From Hygrophila difformis (Eukaryota; Streptophyta; Magnoliopsida; Lamiales; Acanthaceae), in NCBI GenBank assembly GCA_030278955.1, contig JAOANR010000009.1, positions 41,316,945 through 41,380,944 on the forward strand: a stretch of DNA of 64,000 nt, read 5' to 3'. This document shows positions 12,001 to 22,747 of the stretch, in pieces. The position numbers were made by a program, and so were the translations under genes. The notes under the pieces were generated by a model that was not told the DNA's origin, did not search any database, and saw nothing but the letters and a program-made list of their open reading frames with translations. Every line of letters begins with the position of its first letter. Position 1 is the stretch's first letter.

Positions 12001-12900
12001 TGTGCTCAAAGACCACTTCATCGAAATTATGGGTAAGGAGTTCGAAATGAGCATGGTTGGGGAACTAACCCATTTTCTTGGCTTGCAGGTAGCACAAAAG
12101 AAAGATGGCATATTTCTCAGTCAAACCAAGTATGCTCGGAACATTGTCAAAAAGTTTGGCTTGGAGTCCAGCAAACCTGTTCGAACTCTGATGACAAACT
12201 GTGCAAAGATCCCAATGGTCAAAGTGTGGATCAAAAACTCTATCGAAGCATCATAGGGAGTCTCCTATACCTAGCTGCAAGTCGACTAGACATAAGCTAT
12301 GCAGTCGGTGTATGTGCTCGCTATCAAGCCGATCCCAAGGAATCACACTTGAAAGCTGCCAAAAGAGTGATCAAATATGTGTCAGGGACAAGTGATCTCG
12401 GTATATGGTATTCTAAAGAATCTAATCTATCATTACTCGGTTATAGTGATGCAGATTGGGCAGGTGACTCGGATGATCGAAAGAGCACAACCGGAGGATG
12501 CTTCTACATTGGGACCAACTTGGTTAGTTGGTACAGCAAGAAACAAAGCTCCATCTCACTATCAACTGCCGAAGCAGAGTATATTGCATCCAGAAGTTGT
12601 TGTGCACAATTACTATGGATGAAACAAATGATGCTAGATTATGGAATTGATCAAGAAGTCCTCACTGTTCTATGTGACAACATGAGTGCAATCAACATCT
12701 CAAAGAATCCAGTTCAACATGGGAAAACAAAGCATATTGAGCTCCGACACCACTTCATAAGAGAACTTGTTGAAGAAGGAATTGTGTCCATACAACATGT
12801 TGGAACTACTGAACAACATGCTGACATTTTCACTAAGGCTCTAGACCATGGCAGATTCGAGAAATTAAGAAGAGATCTTGGATTATGCACTATCTCCTAA
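9061..12900 (+). pseudogene. pol: Sirevirus pol: coiled coil, second zinc knuckle, protease, integrase, RT, RNase H; broken
   Basis: After the TAG at 9058 the same frame runs to 11106. It starts with a long Glu/Lys-rich coiled coil (about 9110-9460), then a second knuckle CDYCKLEGHKTKNC (about 9635) and the protease motif DSGCSKHMTG (about 9850). Next come the integrase HHCC (LWHEKLGHLN to CDECAKNKQ) and DDE core (HMDLIGP, RSDHEREFEN, GVVERKNRAL). A frameshift near 10980 moves RT to 10985-12256. There the first catalytic aspartate is replaced ([12 protein letters not shown], normally MDVK), while YVDDIVFG is kept. A second frameshift near 12205 leads to RNase H (12226-12900: SDADWAGD, LSTAEAEYIA, ADIFTKAL). 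Domain order PR-INT-RT-RH is diagnostic of Ty1/copia. The RT should be inactive even if the frames were read through. Confidence 0.93.
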
Positions 12901-13368
12901 ATATCCCGAAAATAATGGAATAAGTTTTTTTTTAAATTTGTGCAATTTCCATCTCGTAATTTTCTTATATTTTATTACCTTAATTATTTTATTCTATTTT
13001 GTGGTATACTAACTCGTTTGGAAGAAAATCCTTGCAGGATCAACTAAGTAACCATGGTTATAATTCAAAAGGAAGGAGTTAATTTTTGAATTTGATTTGA
13101 CAGCCCATCATTGCACGTCCAGGGAGGAGATCGGCGGGAACGGTTATCGACACACAACAGTTCAAAAACGTGATCATTACAGTTTTGGGAAGTTGTGATT
13201 CTCATTCTAAATTTGAATTAAGGAAAGCTTCTCTCATATCATAGCACCTTGATCTTATTTCCTTACTCACGTCTCTCTCCCGTATTTTCTCAATCTTCTT
13301 CATATAATTCTCCAAAATTCTGTGGTTCTTCACTTGTTCTTGCCGAAAAAGGTTAACTTTCAGGAACA
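12901..13368 (+). other. Spacer between pol and the env-like frame
   Basis: No ORF on the sense strand. Two acceptor-like sites are present: TCCTTGCAG ending at 13038, and TTAACTTTCAG ending at 13363, five bases before the env-like ATG. They are candidates for producing a spliced subgenomic RNA; no donor was assigned. Confidence 0.4.
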
Positions 13369-15753
13369 ATGGTGAAAACAAGAGGAAGCCAAAGCTCAAA
13401 GTCTCAAGGTCCTACTCCCGCATCTTCAACAGGGAGAAAGAAGGTGATATCTCCAGAAGAATCGAGCGCAAAAGGAAGAGCCAAAGCTGTTCATCAAGCG
13501 ATTGTTGAACAAACTATCTCGGAAACACCTTCACTCATCGCTGTTCCATTCCACTCCTCTTCTCCATCTACTGCCGGAGAAAAGGGTGCCACCATAGCCG
13601 TTCAAGATCCACTCGACATTCGATCCGAAGTAGCCGGAGCCAATATCATGAAGCAGAGAGAAGCCGAGGCCCAAAAGGCGAAGGGAAAAGCTGTTTCCAC
13701 CTCAAAAACTCGGGAGAAAGCTGTTGAGAAGAAGAACACCTCCATCAATGAACGTGTTCAGGCAGACCTTGCCAAAGCTCTGGAACCCATGGATTCCATT
13801 CTGGCGAACCTTCCCTCTATGGGATCTGGACAAGTGACCAAAGCTGCTGTGCCCTCTAAAGTTACTGAACCTGCACTCAAGGATGCACTAAAGATGTCCA
13901 CTACAAAGTCCAAGAAGAAAACTCCCGCGAAGAAGGCTGTGGTGGAACCAAGTATCGTGACCGACCCTGCTCCTGTCACCACCACTGAAGTAATTCCAGA
14001 AGAACCCCTGCAGATCACTACCACAGTGACCCACACGAGTTCACCGAATTCGTCCACACCGGTCACTGAACCACTTGACGAGGAAGAACTCGACGCAGAC
14101 TATGTACAAAAGGCTGATGATGAAAGCTCAGGAGATGAATCCATGATTGACATCAGCAATGACGAAAGGGATGATGCTGTTAATGACATTACCGAAGAGA
14201 TTGCCCGGACTACAAGTCAGAAGATGAAGCATGTCCTGAGGAAAGAACCTAAACAAATTGCTCCAGGCAAGGAACCTGTTCACACCGAAAATGAGCAGGA
14301 AGAGGAAGAAGAGGATGAGGAATCCTCAAGCTCTGAGAATGACCAGAACAAGGAGTCCGGAGGAGACACTGAACATTTTCAGGACAATGCCCCTTACCCA
14401 ACTGAGGCGGACAATCCCACTGAAGAGAAGTCTGAGGAATTGGGATCGCAAGACACCCAAAGTGAGGAGGAAGAATCTGAAGAAGAAGGATCCGAAGAAG
14501 AAGAAGAAGAATCTGATGAAAAGGTTGAAGAGGTAGTCGAACAGGATTAAATTGAAGAGGAGGAACCCCTGACAGAGATTCGAGAACCAACTCCACCAGC
14601 CAGGCGTTCACCAAAGGAGTCCGAACCCAAGAAGCGGACTCGTGCTGAACCAGAGGGGTCTGTCAAAGCTACTGGATCAAACAAGAGAAAGATAACCGAA
14701 TCCTCTTCTGAGGATCATGAGCCAGAGATCATAGATGCAGGGAACGTCATATCTACTGCTTTCTACTATGATGTGTCCGAGCAATAGTTCTCAACTGTTC
14801 TGGAGAAGATGAAGGTGCACCCAGAGATTCGATTTGCTGCTGCAAGATATGAGGAGATGGGATGACACAAATACTTGGAGAAAAGGTCTCTACTATTCTG
14901 GGGAACGGAGATCAAACAATATAAAGGACAGCTAGTTAGGCATTTCTATGCAAACCTGAGCTTTGACGTCCTCAACAACAAAAGCCCCTGGTTTGAACTC
15001 AGCTATGCACATGGCGAGGTGTTCAAACTCAAAGCCAAAGCCCTGAACCGATTCCTCCAGGTACCCCGAACCTCTCTTAAATCTGTATACCCCTGAAGTG
15101 CCAAGTTCCCTATGAACACTATTGCTGAAACACTGACTGGAATGGAAGGGAAAAGATTTCATGGCAAGGGGTTAAGTGCAGGTGTTCTGACACAGAAATT
15201 TTCACTGCTTTATAAATTATGTGCACACAATATCATGCCCACTGCTAACCATTCTGTTGTGTCAAAAGGCATGTGTAAATTGTTGTTTGCCATAGACCAG
15301 AAATATGAGATCAACTATGGAGCCCTTGTGCTCGAACAAATGTTGGTCTTCGCGGGCAAAATCAAGAGAAAGTACAACACCACTCTTCCCTTCCCTGGCC
15401 TCATCACTGAGTATCTGCAGCATCTCCACATCCTTGGAAGCAAATATGATCATCCTGAGGACATTGCCGATTTCAAACTCTCCTTGAAACTTGCAAAGAA
15501 GAAGCCCGATTTGGCTGGACCAGGAGGAAGGATCCCTGCTAAAGATGCCTTCTCAATGCAGCGTGATGAACTCACCGACCACATCAATCATCTCAAAGCA
15601 CTGGAAGCTCACGTGCACACTCGTGTTCAAGCTGCTGAAAAGCTGTTCAGACAGCTTCCTGATGTGTGGTCGGATGAAGAAAAGGAGATGGATACCAATC
15701 CAGAGGAGGAATCTGATGCTTCAGATGCGGATTCCTCTGATGAATCAGAATGA
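13369..15753 (+). pseudogene. Sirevirus env-like frame, interrupted by four in-frame stops
   Basis: A single reading frame of 795 codons starts MVKTRGSQSSKSQG. It is broken only by stops at 14548 (TAA), 14785 (TAG), 14863 (TGA) and 15094 (TGA); no frameshift is needed. Part 1 (393 codons) is rich in Lys, Ser and Pro, then very acidic (Glu-rich runs at about 14280-14545). The second part, after 14875, is globular and matches the kind of domain annotated as putative plant transposon protein in Sirevirus env-like ORFs (for example RHFYANLSF, FSLLYKLCAHNIMPT). It ends with another acidic Ser/Glu tail. I see no signal peptide or convincing transmembrane helix, so env is only a conventional name for its position after pol. 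Function is unknown. The stops could all be C-to-T or G-to-A changes. Confidence 0.8.
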
Positions 15754-16192
15754 AGTGCTCTTTTTGGGCAATATGTGCGCCAGAGGGGGAGTTAAGTCGA
15801 TTCAACCGATGATCGGTTCCTCTGGCATGCACTAGGAGAAAGGGGGAGTCTGCACCGCTACTGCTAAAGGGTAAAATTTTTCTTTGAACTACTTTTGTGA
15901 ACTGTTTATGACTATTTTTGGACAATATGGCCTGTAATAATTAAACTGTGTTCTTTCATGCCTTATTTGGTTTTATTGCCATGTGCCTATTTTGATGTAA
16001 ACGCTCCTAGATTAAATGGATAGGATTATTTGTACGGAGCATTAGAATAGTTTGTCTTGAATTGGGAAAAATTGTATCGGTGGTTGGGACTAAATGGGAA
16101 TCATTTCTTCATTTTTGCTCTTGTGTAAAATGTTTGGACATCGGTTTGATCAACTCATATACTGGCCCACATTCTGCCAAAAAGGGGGAGAT
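15754..16192 (+). promoter_or_regulatory. 3' non-coding region with repeated polypurine tracts
   Basis: GGGGGAG occurs three times: AGAGGGGGAG at 15782-15791, AGAAAGGGGGAGT at 15837-15849, and AAAAAGGGGGAGA at 16179-16191, directly before the 3' LTR. The last is the working tract for plus-strand priming by position. Repeated polypurine tracts upstream of the 3' LTR are a known Sirevirus signature. Confidence 0.75.
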
Positions 16193-17109
16193 TGTTGGGA
16201 ACCAGTTTTGAGCAAATATGTTCACAACCGATGTCTGGACTACTTTGTTGGACCAACCCCGACAGCTTCCGACAAACTATTTAAGGGAAGAGATGCTAGC
16301 GAATCTGCTTGAGATTATTCTCCAACGTCTAGCTTATTCCTTGCCCGGATCTGTGTTCAAGAAGTTTGGAAATCAAGATCCCCTAATCCGGGCAACTCCA
16401 TTCTAAGGATCCGTGTAATTATGGTAAGAAGATCTTACCTTAGAATGGAGAATGGTGGTCTCTCTTCAAATAGGCAGGTCAAGGGATGAAAGGATACGAC
16501 TCAGATCATACACTTGCTCCCTTGTGCGATTGAATCAATTGAGAGACTAGAATTCATATTCCTTCCGTGTTCGTGAATTTATCATTTCGAAGGAAGACAT
16601 ACGATCAACACTTCCTTGGGTGAATTGATCGAAAGTGTGCCACAGTGTTCTTGATTGAAGTCGACGGATTCAATCAAGGCTTTCGAGGAGTCGTCAAACT
16701 CAAGAGCTTAAACGAAAGATTCTAGAAGGAGGGTCGCCAACAGGTTTCGACCAAGGGTAATTTGAAGGGGGAGCCTTCAAGGAATTGGAGCAAGGTCAGG
16801 GAGATCTTCACCAAAACAAGGGAGTGTTTTGGTTCCACAATTTAACCGCTTGGAGATTGGAGTTGGGCGAGTTAAATCACTATTGTTAAGATCGAGGATC
16901 AAGTTGAAACAATTAGTGAACCTCCTGGATTGGTATCCCCAGATGTAGGCTTGTGTCGAACTGGGTCAACAAACCTTGAGTTCGTTAGTTTTACAGTTTA
17001 TTTATTTTTCGCTACTTAATATCTTAAAACTGTTTAACATGTTCTCGAAAGGTGTTTGAACTAGTTTTCAGGACCAGTTCACTGGTTATCCACGTAAACG
17101 GACCTAACA
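16193..17109 (+). repeat. 3' LTR of the Sirevirus-like element
   Basis: 917 bp, the same ends as the 5' LTR. By eye the differences are mostly C/T or G/A. The target duplication CATGC follows at 17110-17114. Confidence 0.93.
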
Positions 17110-17301
17110 CATGCCGAAGCCAATCCACAAATATTGAAGTTTATGTTCTTGTTCTTGTTCTTCTTTTTTTTTTTTCGAATTTATATTCTTATTTAGGCAG
17201 TTCTACAAATCTTCTATGGAATACCCGTATATTATCAGCTTTATATACCAACATTAGGACCAGGAATGTTGTATATGGGGAAGTTTCGCAAAAGTTTAAT
17301 A

Positions 17302-17563
17302 CTTCATTCGTTTTTATTTTAAATGTCACGGACCCACATTTCGCGCAGTCCAATACACGTTTTTAATCCTCAATAATTTGAAATTGCATACAAGTAAAAA
17401 TTATGAAAATTTGATATTCTAAATCAATGCGATTAGACGAATCTAACAAGATCCCACTTGACTATATTTTATCATATATGATTGTATTAAAAACTCAAAT
17501 CAAAGTTACTCAATGAACAGTGACAAAACCTCCAATGTGTTACTTATAAAAGAACGGAGGAAG
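17302..17563 (+). mobile_element. Stowaway-like MITE, copy 2
   Basis: 262 bp flanked by TA on both sides (17300-17301 and 17564-17565). The ends resemble CTTCATTCGTTTTTATTTTA and its inverted counterpart AAAGAACGGAGGAAG, close to the CTCCCTCCGT termini of plant Stowaway (Tc1/mariner) MITEs. Core blocks GACGAATCTAACAAGATCCC and CAATGAACAGTG recur in copies at 45184 and 48264 and inverted at 2541. No coding capacity. Confidence 0.8.
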
Positions 17564-17764
17564 TACTTATAAATATTTTTTTTTATGTTTACAGTATTCC
17601 TCATGTTTTTAATTTCCTTACCAAAAAAAGTAAGAGATTTTTTTAACAATGATTTATATTCAATAATTCGGCAGGATGCTTCAAGAGGAGTCACCAGGAA
17701 ACCTCTCCAGGATTGAACTAATGCTTCTACTGGTCGAACTCTTGGGGGGACTAATGGGACTGAG

Positions 17765-18019
17765 ATGGATAGAGGAAAAGGTGTGATACTACCGAATCAG
17801 ACTCCTGTTGAGCCGAGTGCTCAGCTCTCACATAAGAAATTTAAAAGCAAACGACAACGTCGTTCGGAGGAGGCGGGTCCGTCCTTGACACACCAGGATG
17901 GCAATGAGAATATACCACAGCGGAATTCTTTTCAGGCATTAGCATGGGGAGAGGAAGAAATGGATGAGGATAAGTTCGAGCAAGGGCAGCAGACCCACAC
18001 TCCTACTGTTTCTCAATGA
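17765..18019 (+). pseudogene. LINE ORF1, C-terminal remnant
   Basis: 84 codons starting MDRGKGVILPNQTP, with a basic patch (KFKSKRQRRSEE) and an acidic tail. I see no zinc knuckle or RRM. The stop TGA (18017-18019) overlaps the ATG of ORF2 (18016-18018) as ATGA, an arrangement compatible with termination-reinitiation of ORF2. It is probably the 3' remainder of a longer ORF1. Confidence 0.55.
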
Positions 18020-21000
18020 TTGTTTTTACCTATTGCACGATACTTGCATGGAATATACGTGGCGCCATGCATAGATCAACACATCGCCACATTAAGGATG
18101 TGCTCTTCCAGCACAAACCTTCTATATTTTGCATTTTGGAGCCGCAAGGCGAATTTGATAGATTGCGGATCCCATTATGCCGTATGCACTACGAACCTGT
18201 CCATATCATAGAAAGCATGGGCCGGGCAGGAGGGATTTGGGTACTCCGGAGGATCGGCCTCCCCTTTGATATGAGGGTCGAACGGGTTCATAACAGGCTG
18301 GTGACCATTAAGATGGTGGCTGGGACCCATGAATGGCACCTCACGGTAGTTTATGCTAGTCCTACTTGGAGTGATCGAGGGAGGGACTGGTCCGACATGC
18401 GCAGTGTGAGCCAATCAATTCATGGATCGTGGTTGGCGATTGGTGACTGGAATGAGATACTGAATAACTCGGAGGCTTTCAACATGCCAATTTCTTCTCG
18501 GCAATGTGATCAGTTCAAGGAGATGCTTGTGGATTGTGGCTTGGAGATGATTCAATCTGTGGGAGACCATATACATGGCAACGAAACACAAGTGGAGGTC
18601 TGTTGGCGAGGAAAAGACTTGATAGGGCGGTGGCTAATGCTGCGTGGATTAGCAGGTTCCTGGAAGCGATTGTGGAAGTGCTGCCACGTCGCGCCTCTGA
18701 CCATAATGGACTTCTCCTCCGTTGTGGTCCTTTGCCTAGCTCGACAGGTCGAAGACCCTTCCGATGGGAAGGTGCCTGGTCGCTTCATCCGCACTATGCT
18801 CAAGTGGTTGATGCAGCCTGCACCCTAGCAGAAGGATCGGTATGTGACAAACTGGGGTCAGGTCGAGAGGCTTCCCAGTTTTTTAATACACATACTTTTG
18901 GTAATATTGTGAAAAGGAAGAGGTCCCTTCTCAGACGGTTGGATGGCGTGAGGAAATTTCTAATGAGGGTGGACTCAATTCGGCACCACCTGCTCGAGCG
19001 CCAACTTATGCACGAGTTGGATTCGGTTTTGCAACAAAAAGAAACACTATGGTATCAAAAGTCTAGAGACAAGTGGATTTCTTGTGGAGACCGTAATACT
19101 CAATATTTCCATACTCAAGCGAAAATTCATAGAAGACGATCAAAGATTACTGGCCTTGAAGTTAATGGTATCTGGACTACGGACGAGGATACTCTTAGGC
19201 AGCATGCAAGGAACCATTTCAACTTGCTGTTTGGACAGAATCTCCCATCAACTACCCTACATGTGCCTTTGGTTTCGTTGCCACCTCTCCCCACTGTATA
19301 TGGGCTAGATAGGGACGTGGAACATCAGGAGGTGCATGACGCAGTGAAAAGTATGAAGGGGTATTCCGCACTGGGGCCGGATGGGTTTCCGGCGGAATTC
19401 TTCAAGTTATATTGGGATTCTATAGGGTTTTCAGTGTGGAGTTTTGTGCGGCAGGCCATGGCTACTGGATTCTTTGAGCAAGAAATTTCTTATACTCTCA
19501 TTTGTTTGATCTCGAAAATTGACATCCCCACCGAGATCCGCCATTTTCGGCCAATCAGTCTATGCAATGTCCTTTACAAAACCTTGACAAAAGTGATAGT
19601 TAATAGACTGAGGATTTTCTTGCAGCAGTATATTGGTCCATACCAATCGGCGTTTCTTCCAGGCCGAGGTACTATCGGTAATGCTATAATATTGCAAGAA
19701 GTTATCTCCTCATTTCGGAATCGCAACAGGCGCTCAAAAGATTTTATGCTTAAAATTGACTTGGAAAAAGCATATGATAACATCTCTTGGGATTTCCTTG
19801 AAGGGTGCCTTGTCGACATGGGTGTGCCAGAGAGGCTTCGTCGTATCATAATGTTTTGTGTCCGCAGTCCGACCTATTCGTTACTATGGAATGGCTCGGT
19901 GCTACCAGCGTTTACTCCTTCTAAGGGCATTCGGCAAGGGGATCCATTATCGCCGTATCTATTCATCATCGTGATGGAAAAATTATCAAGATCTATTGTT
20001 GATTGTGTTGAGAAAGGCCACTGGCTGCCGGTACGCCTTGCTCGGAACGCGGACCCCCTCTCTCACTTAATGTTCGCGGACGATATATTGTTATTCTCGG
20101 AAGCTTCCATGCCGAGTGCCCATTGCATGGATGGATTACTTGCAAGCTTTGCGAACAAGGCGGGACTAAACATTAACGCCAGGAAGTCCTCGGCCTTCGC
20201 CTCATGTGCCGTTTCCAATGCGGATCAGGCTGCTTTGGCTTCCTTGTTCAACATTGAGTTCACTACGGAGGTCGGGCGCTACTTAGGGTTTCCTATGCCC
20301 CATGGGATGGTGCGCCATGCTCATCTGGAATTCTTGGTGGACAGAATACATGGCAAGCTGGGTTCGTGGAAGAGAGGGTTATTGAACAAGGCGGGACGGA
20401 TGACATTGGCCCGATCGGTGCTAGCAACTATTCCCACATACACCATGCAATGTTGTTGGCTTCCCTCTACAACTTGTGATAAGATAGACAAGTGTGTAAG
20501 GGACTTTCTATGGAAGGATGTCAGTGGCAGGGGCATTCCGCTTGTGAGCTGGGAACGGGTTGCTCGTCCGCGTAGCATGGGGGGGGGGGGGGCTCGGTTT
20601 TCGTCGTGCCCGAGATATGAATGTTGCAATTCTTGGCAAGTCTTTTGCAGACATATGGCTTGGGGTGACTAAGCCATGGATACGCCTCATGGAAGCCAAA
20701 TACAGGTGTTCAGTTAGTGGCTTTACCTCCAGGCCCGGCTCCTCGCCCTTCTTCCGTGCACTGGTCAAGGTAGCTCCCATGCTTCGTGGGGGTTTTAAAT
20801 TGGCCATTGGGGATGGAGCTAGCAATGTGTGGAGTAGTAGTTGGTTGCGGGGTGGTAGAATTGACACTCGGATCGATTATGTGTATATATCGGAAATTGG
20901 CCTTCGAATTAAAGATGTTTACCGGGATGGGAATTGGAGGTGGTCTCATTTGTGCACTCCTGTGCCGGAAGAGATACAGCTTGAGGCGAGGGAATTTGGC

Positions 21001-22081
21001 CCACTGATTTGTCGAGAAGGGGCAGGAGACAGGCGTGTTTGGGACTCCGGCTGGCACTTACACGGTCAAGTCTGGATACTTATGGCTCTTGGAGCAGCGG
21101 GGTTTCAGTGGGGATCGACTTCGGACGTGGGCATGGAAAATTGTTGCCCCAGAGAAGGTCCGACTCTTTGGATGGCTGGCGGCTTTCGACGCTATTCCCA
21201 CGAATGCCGTCCGACACTATCGTGGTTTGGTGAGCTCCCCGGCCTGTGTGGTTTGTGGAGCGGCAAATGAAACTTTGATGCATATGTTATTTCAGTGTCC
21301 CTGGGCGGTGGAGGTGTGAAGTAAGTTGGGAGGTTTCCCTTCATCGCATTGGATCCCTCGATTTACTGATGGTAGTCTATTTCTCTCTCGATTTGGTTGG
21401 CATTGGTTGGGATGCGAGTGGGCAACGATTTGGAGCATTTGGAATGCTCGGAACAGGATGTGCTTTCATGGGGAAGCTCCGAATGTGGATGCGATTGTTC
21501 GTCGGGCCAGATTCCTTGGGGACAGCTTTGATCGGGTCTGTGGACGAAAGCCACACATCAGGGAGCTTTAGCTTGTCCACTGGAACCCCGGGGGGCCTAA
21601 CGGCATGATCCTACATGTTGATGGGAGTGCTCTTGGGAACCCGGGGCGTGCGGGGTTTGGTGGAGTTATTCGGGATGGAGATGGTCGGTGGTTGGAAGGC
21701 TTCTCGGGCTCTATCGGCACATCGACTAATCTCTTAGCGGAGCTCCACGGGATCTGGAATGGTCTTCAAAGACTTAAAGAATTGGGTGTTGTCTCGTCCT
21801 GCTGCTATTCTGACTCCTTGGAGGCTATTCGGCTTATTCAACAAGATGTGAATGCTGCTCATCCCCTGTATGCTTTGATTAGTTACATTCAAGACATACT
21901 TAGGGAACGACCTGGTTACAGGTGGTACCATATTCTCCGGGAAGGTAATGCGGTTGCTGATGCGCTAGCCAAGCTCGGATCTCGATCGGTTGACTTCTAT
22001 ACTACATGGGCTTTCCCCCCGGATGGTGTTCGTCCGTTACTATCAGCAGATATGGCGGGCACTTGGTTTCCCCGGATTTAA
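18016..22081 (+). pseudogene. LINE ORF2: endonuclease, reverse transcriptase, zf-RVT, RNase H; broken
   Basis: The endonuclease starts at 18016 (motifs WNIRG, GDWNEIL). A frameshift near 18555 moves the protein to the next frame (GRPYTWQRN, SDHNGLLLRCG). RT spans about 19360-20150 with GPDGFPAEFFK, FRPISLCNVLYK, KIDLEKAYDNISWDFL, GIRQGDPLSPYLF and the catalytic FADDILLFSE. At 20579-20592 a run of 14 G coincides with a frameshift. Another shift near 21040 leads into zf-RVT (CVVCGAANETLMHMLFQCPW), with a TGA at 21317 replacing a likely Trp codon and a TAG at 21569. The RNase H domain (21605-22081) keeps its acidic residues (DGSALGNPG, ELHGIWNGL, SDSLEAI, REGNAVADALA) and ends FYTTWAFPPDG...FPRI. 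It would copy element RNA by target-primed reverse transcription if intact. Confidence 0.9.
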
Positions 22082-22197
22082 ACCTTAGTTTTTTGTTTTT
22101 TTGTTTTTTGTCTTTCGTCTCCTTTTTCCTTTTGCTGTAGTTTTTTCTCTTATTTGCAGACGCTTGTCGTCCTTTCACCCAAAAAAAAAAAAAAAAC

Positions 22198-22390
22198 AGC
22201 AGTTGGCTTGAGTTGATGAGGGCTCTAGTCGCTTAAGCAGGGTCTCAGGTTCGAGCCTTGTGTATGCAAAAAACTGATTTGGGAGAGACGCCCTTAATTG
22301 CCCTTGCAGATCCTCGAGGGATTAGGCGTGGGTCCAATGTGACCTGGGACTACCCTGGTATTCACCTAAAATATAAATCTGTAATGCGCA
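22198..22390 (+). mobile_element. tRNA-derived SINE module 1
   Basis: Directly after the LINE poly-A tail. A box A-like TTGGCTTGAGTTGATGAGG (22203-22221) and a box B GGTTCGAGCC (22248-22257) have tRNA-like spacing. The rest (GGATTAGGCGTGGGTCC, TATTCACCTAAAA) resembles plant SINE bodies. It has no own poly-A tail before the second module begins. It would be transcribed by RNA polymerase III if active. Confidence 0.55.
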
Positions 22391-22404
22391 TCTACATTAC
22401 CATT

Positions 22405-22534
22405 TATTGCATGGCCGATAAGTGGTCTTCTAAATTTCAATCTGAAGGTTGGGTGTTCGATTCCAATATTTTGTGATATGGACCTCCACTACCACTTTTC
22501 ATATAGGTTGTCAAAAAAAAAATAAAAAAAAAAA
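22405..22534 (+). mobile_element. tRNA-derived SINE module 2 with A-rich tail
   Basis: A second box A-like TGGCCGATAAGTGG (22412-22425) and box B GGTGTTCGATTCC (22452-22464), followed by an A-rich tail at 22513-22534. It may be a separate SINE or the second half of a dimeric one. It lies about 210 bp upstream of the bL31c start codon. Confidence 0.5.
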
Positions 22535-22559
22535 TTATAATGTTTCAAAAGTTTTGAAA

Positions 22560-22747
22560 ACCTCACGGAAACATATCCTCGGATAAAATTAGCGGTAGAA
22601 TTTGGAATGGATCTGGGCGCTTTGGGGGTACCGGAGCCCAACAACCTCTTCACTTAAGTGCTCGGCCCGCCCTCTTAATCCAAAACTACTTGTTAGCTAA
22701 ACAAATTGAACCGCAAACCAACCAATCCCTTTCTTATCCAGGTAGCC
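22560..22747 (+). promoter_or_regulatory. Presumed promoter and 5' UTR of the bL31c gene
   Basis: The space between the SINE tail and the bL31c ATG is only about 190-210 bp, so the promoter is short or includes SINE sequence. An AGCCCA (22635-22640; TGGGCT on the other strand) matches the site II motif TGGGCY common in plant ribosomal-protein promoters. No clear TATA box. CAATCCCTTTCTTATCC near 22725 is a pyrimidine-rich stretch typical of a transcript start or 5' UTR. Confidence 0.35.

Larger units (their letters stand above)
6929..17109 (+). mobile_element. Complete Sirevirus-type Ty1/copia retrotransposon (10.2 kb)
   Basis: The element is bounded by LTRs of 918 bp (6929-7846) and 917 bp (16193-17109), both running TGTTGGGAACC to CCTAACA. 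It is flanked by the 5-bp duplication CATGC at 6924-6928 and 17110-17114. Internally it has an initiator-Met-tRNA primer site, gag with two zinc knuckles, protease, integrase, RT and RNase H in copia order, then a 3-kb 3' region with a long env-like frame and repeated polypurine tracts. That 3' region, the gag type and the size point to the Sirevirus (SIRE/Maximus) lineage. The LTRs differ at roughly 30 positions by eye (about 3-4%), so it is not the youngest element here. All coding parts carry stops or frameshifts. Confidence 0.93.
17700..22196 (+). mobile_element. Plant L1-type LINE (RNase H-containing), 5' end uncertain
   Basis: A non-LTR retrotransposon with the end of an ORF1, an apurinic-type endonuclease, reverse transcriptase, zf-RVT and plant RNase H, ending in a 16-A tail at 22181-22196. 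ORF1 is short (84 codons), so the element is probably 5'-truncated near 17.7 kb. No clear target duplication was found. ORF2 is frameshifted at least at three places and has nonsense codons, so the copy is dead. Confidence 0.88.

Noticed and set aside
13758..14614. Antisense ORFs opposite the env-like frame
   Set aside because: They arise from the biased Glu/Lys/Ser codons of the sense frame and match nothing.
13369..15753. A true retroviral envelope gene
   Set aside because: No signal peptide, transmembrane helix or glycoprotein-like region is visible. Only its position after pol earns the name env-like.
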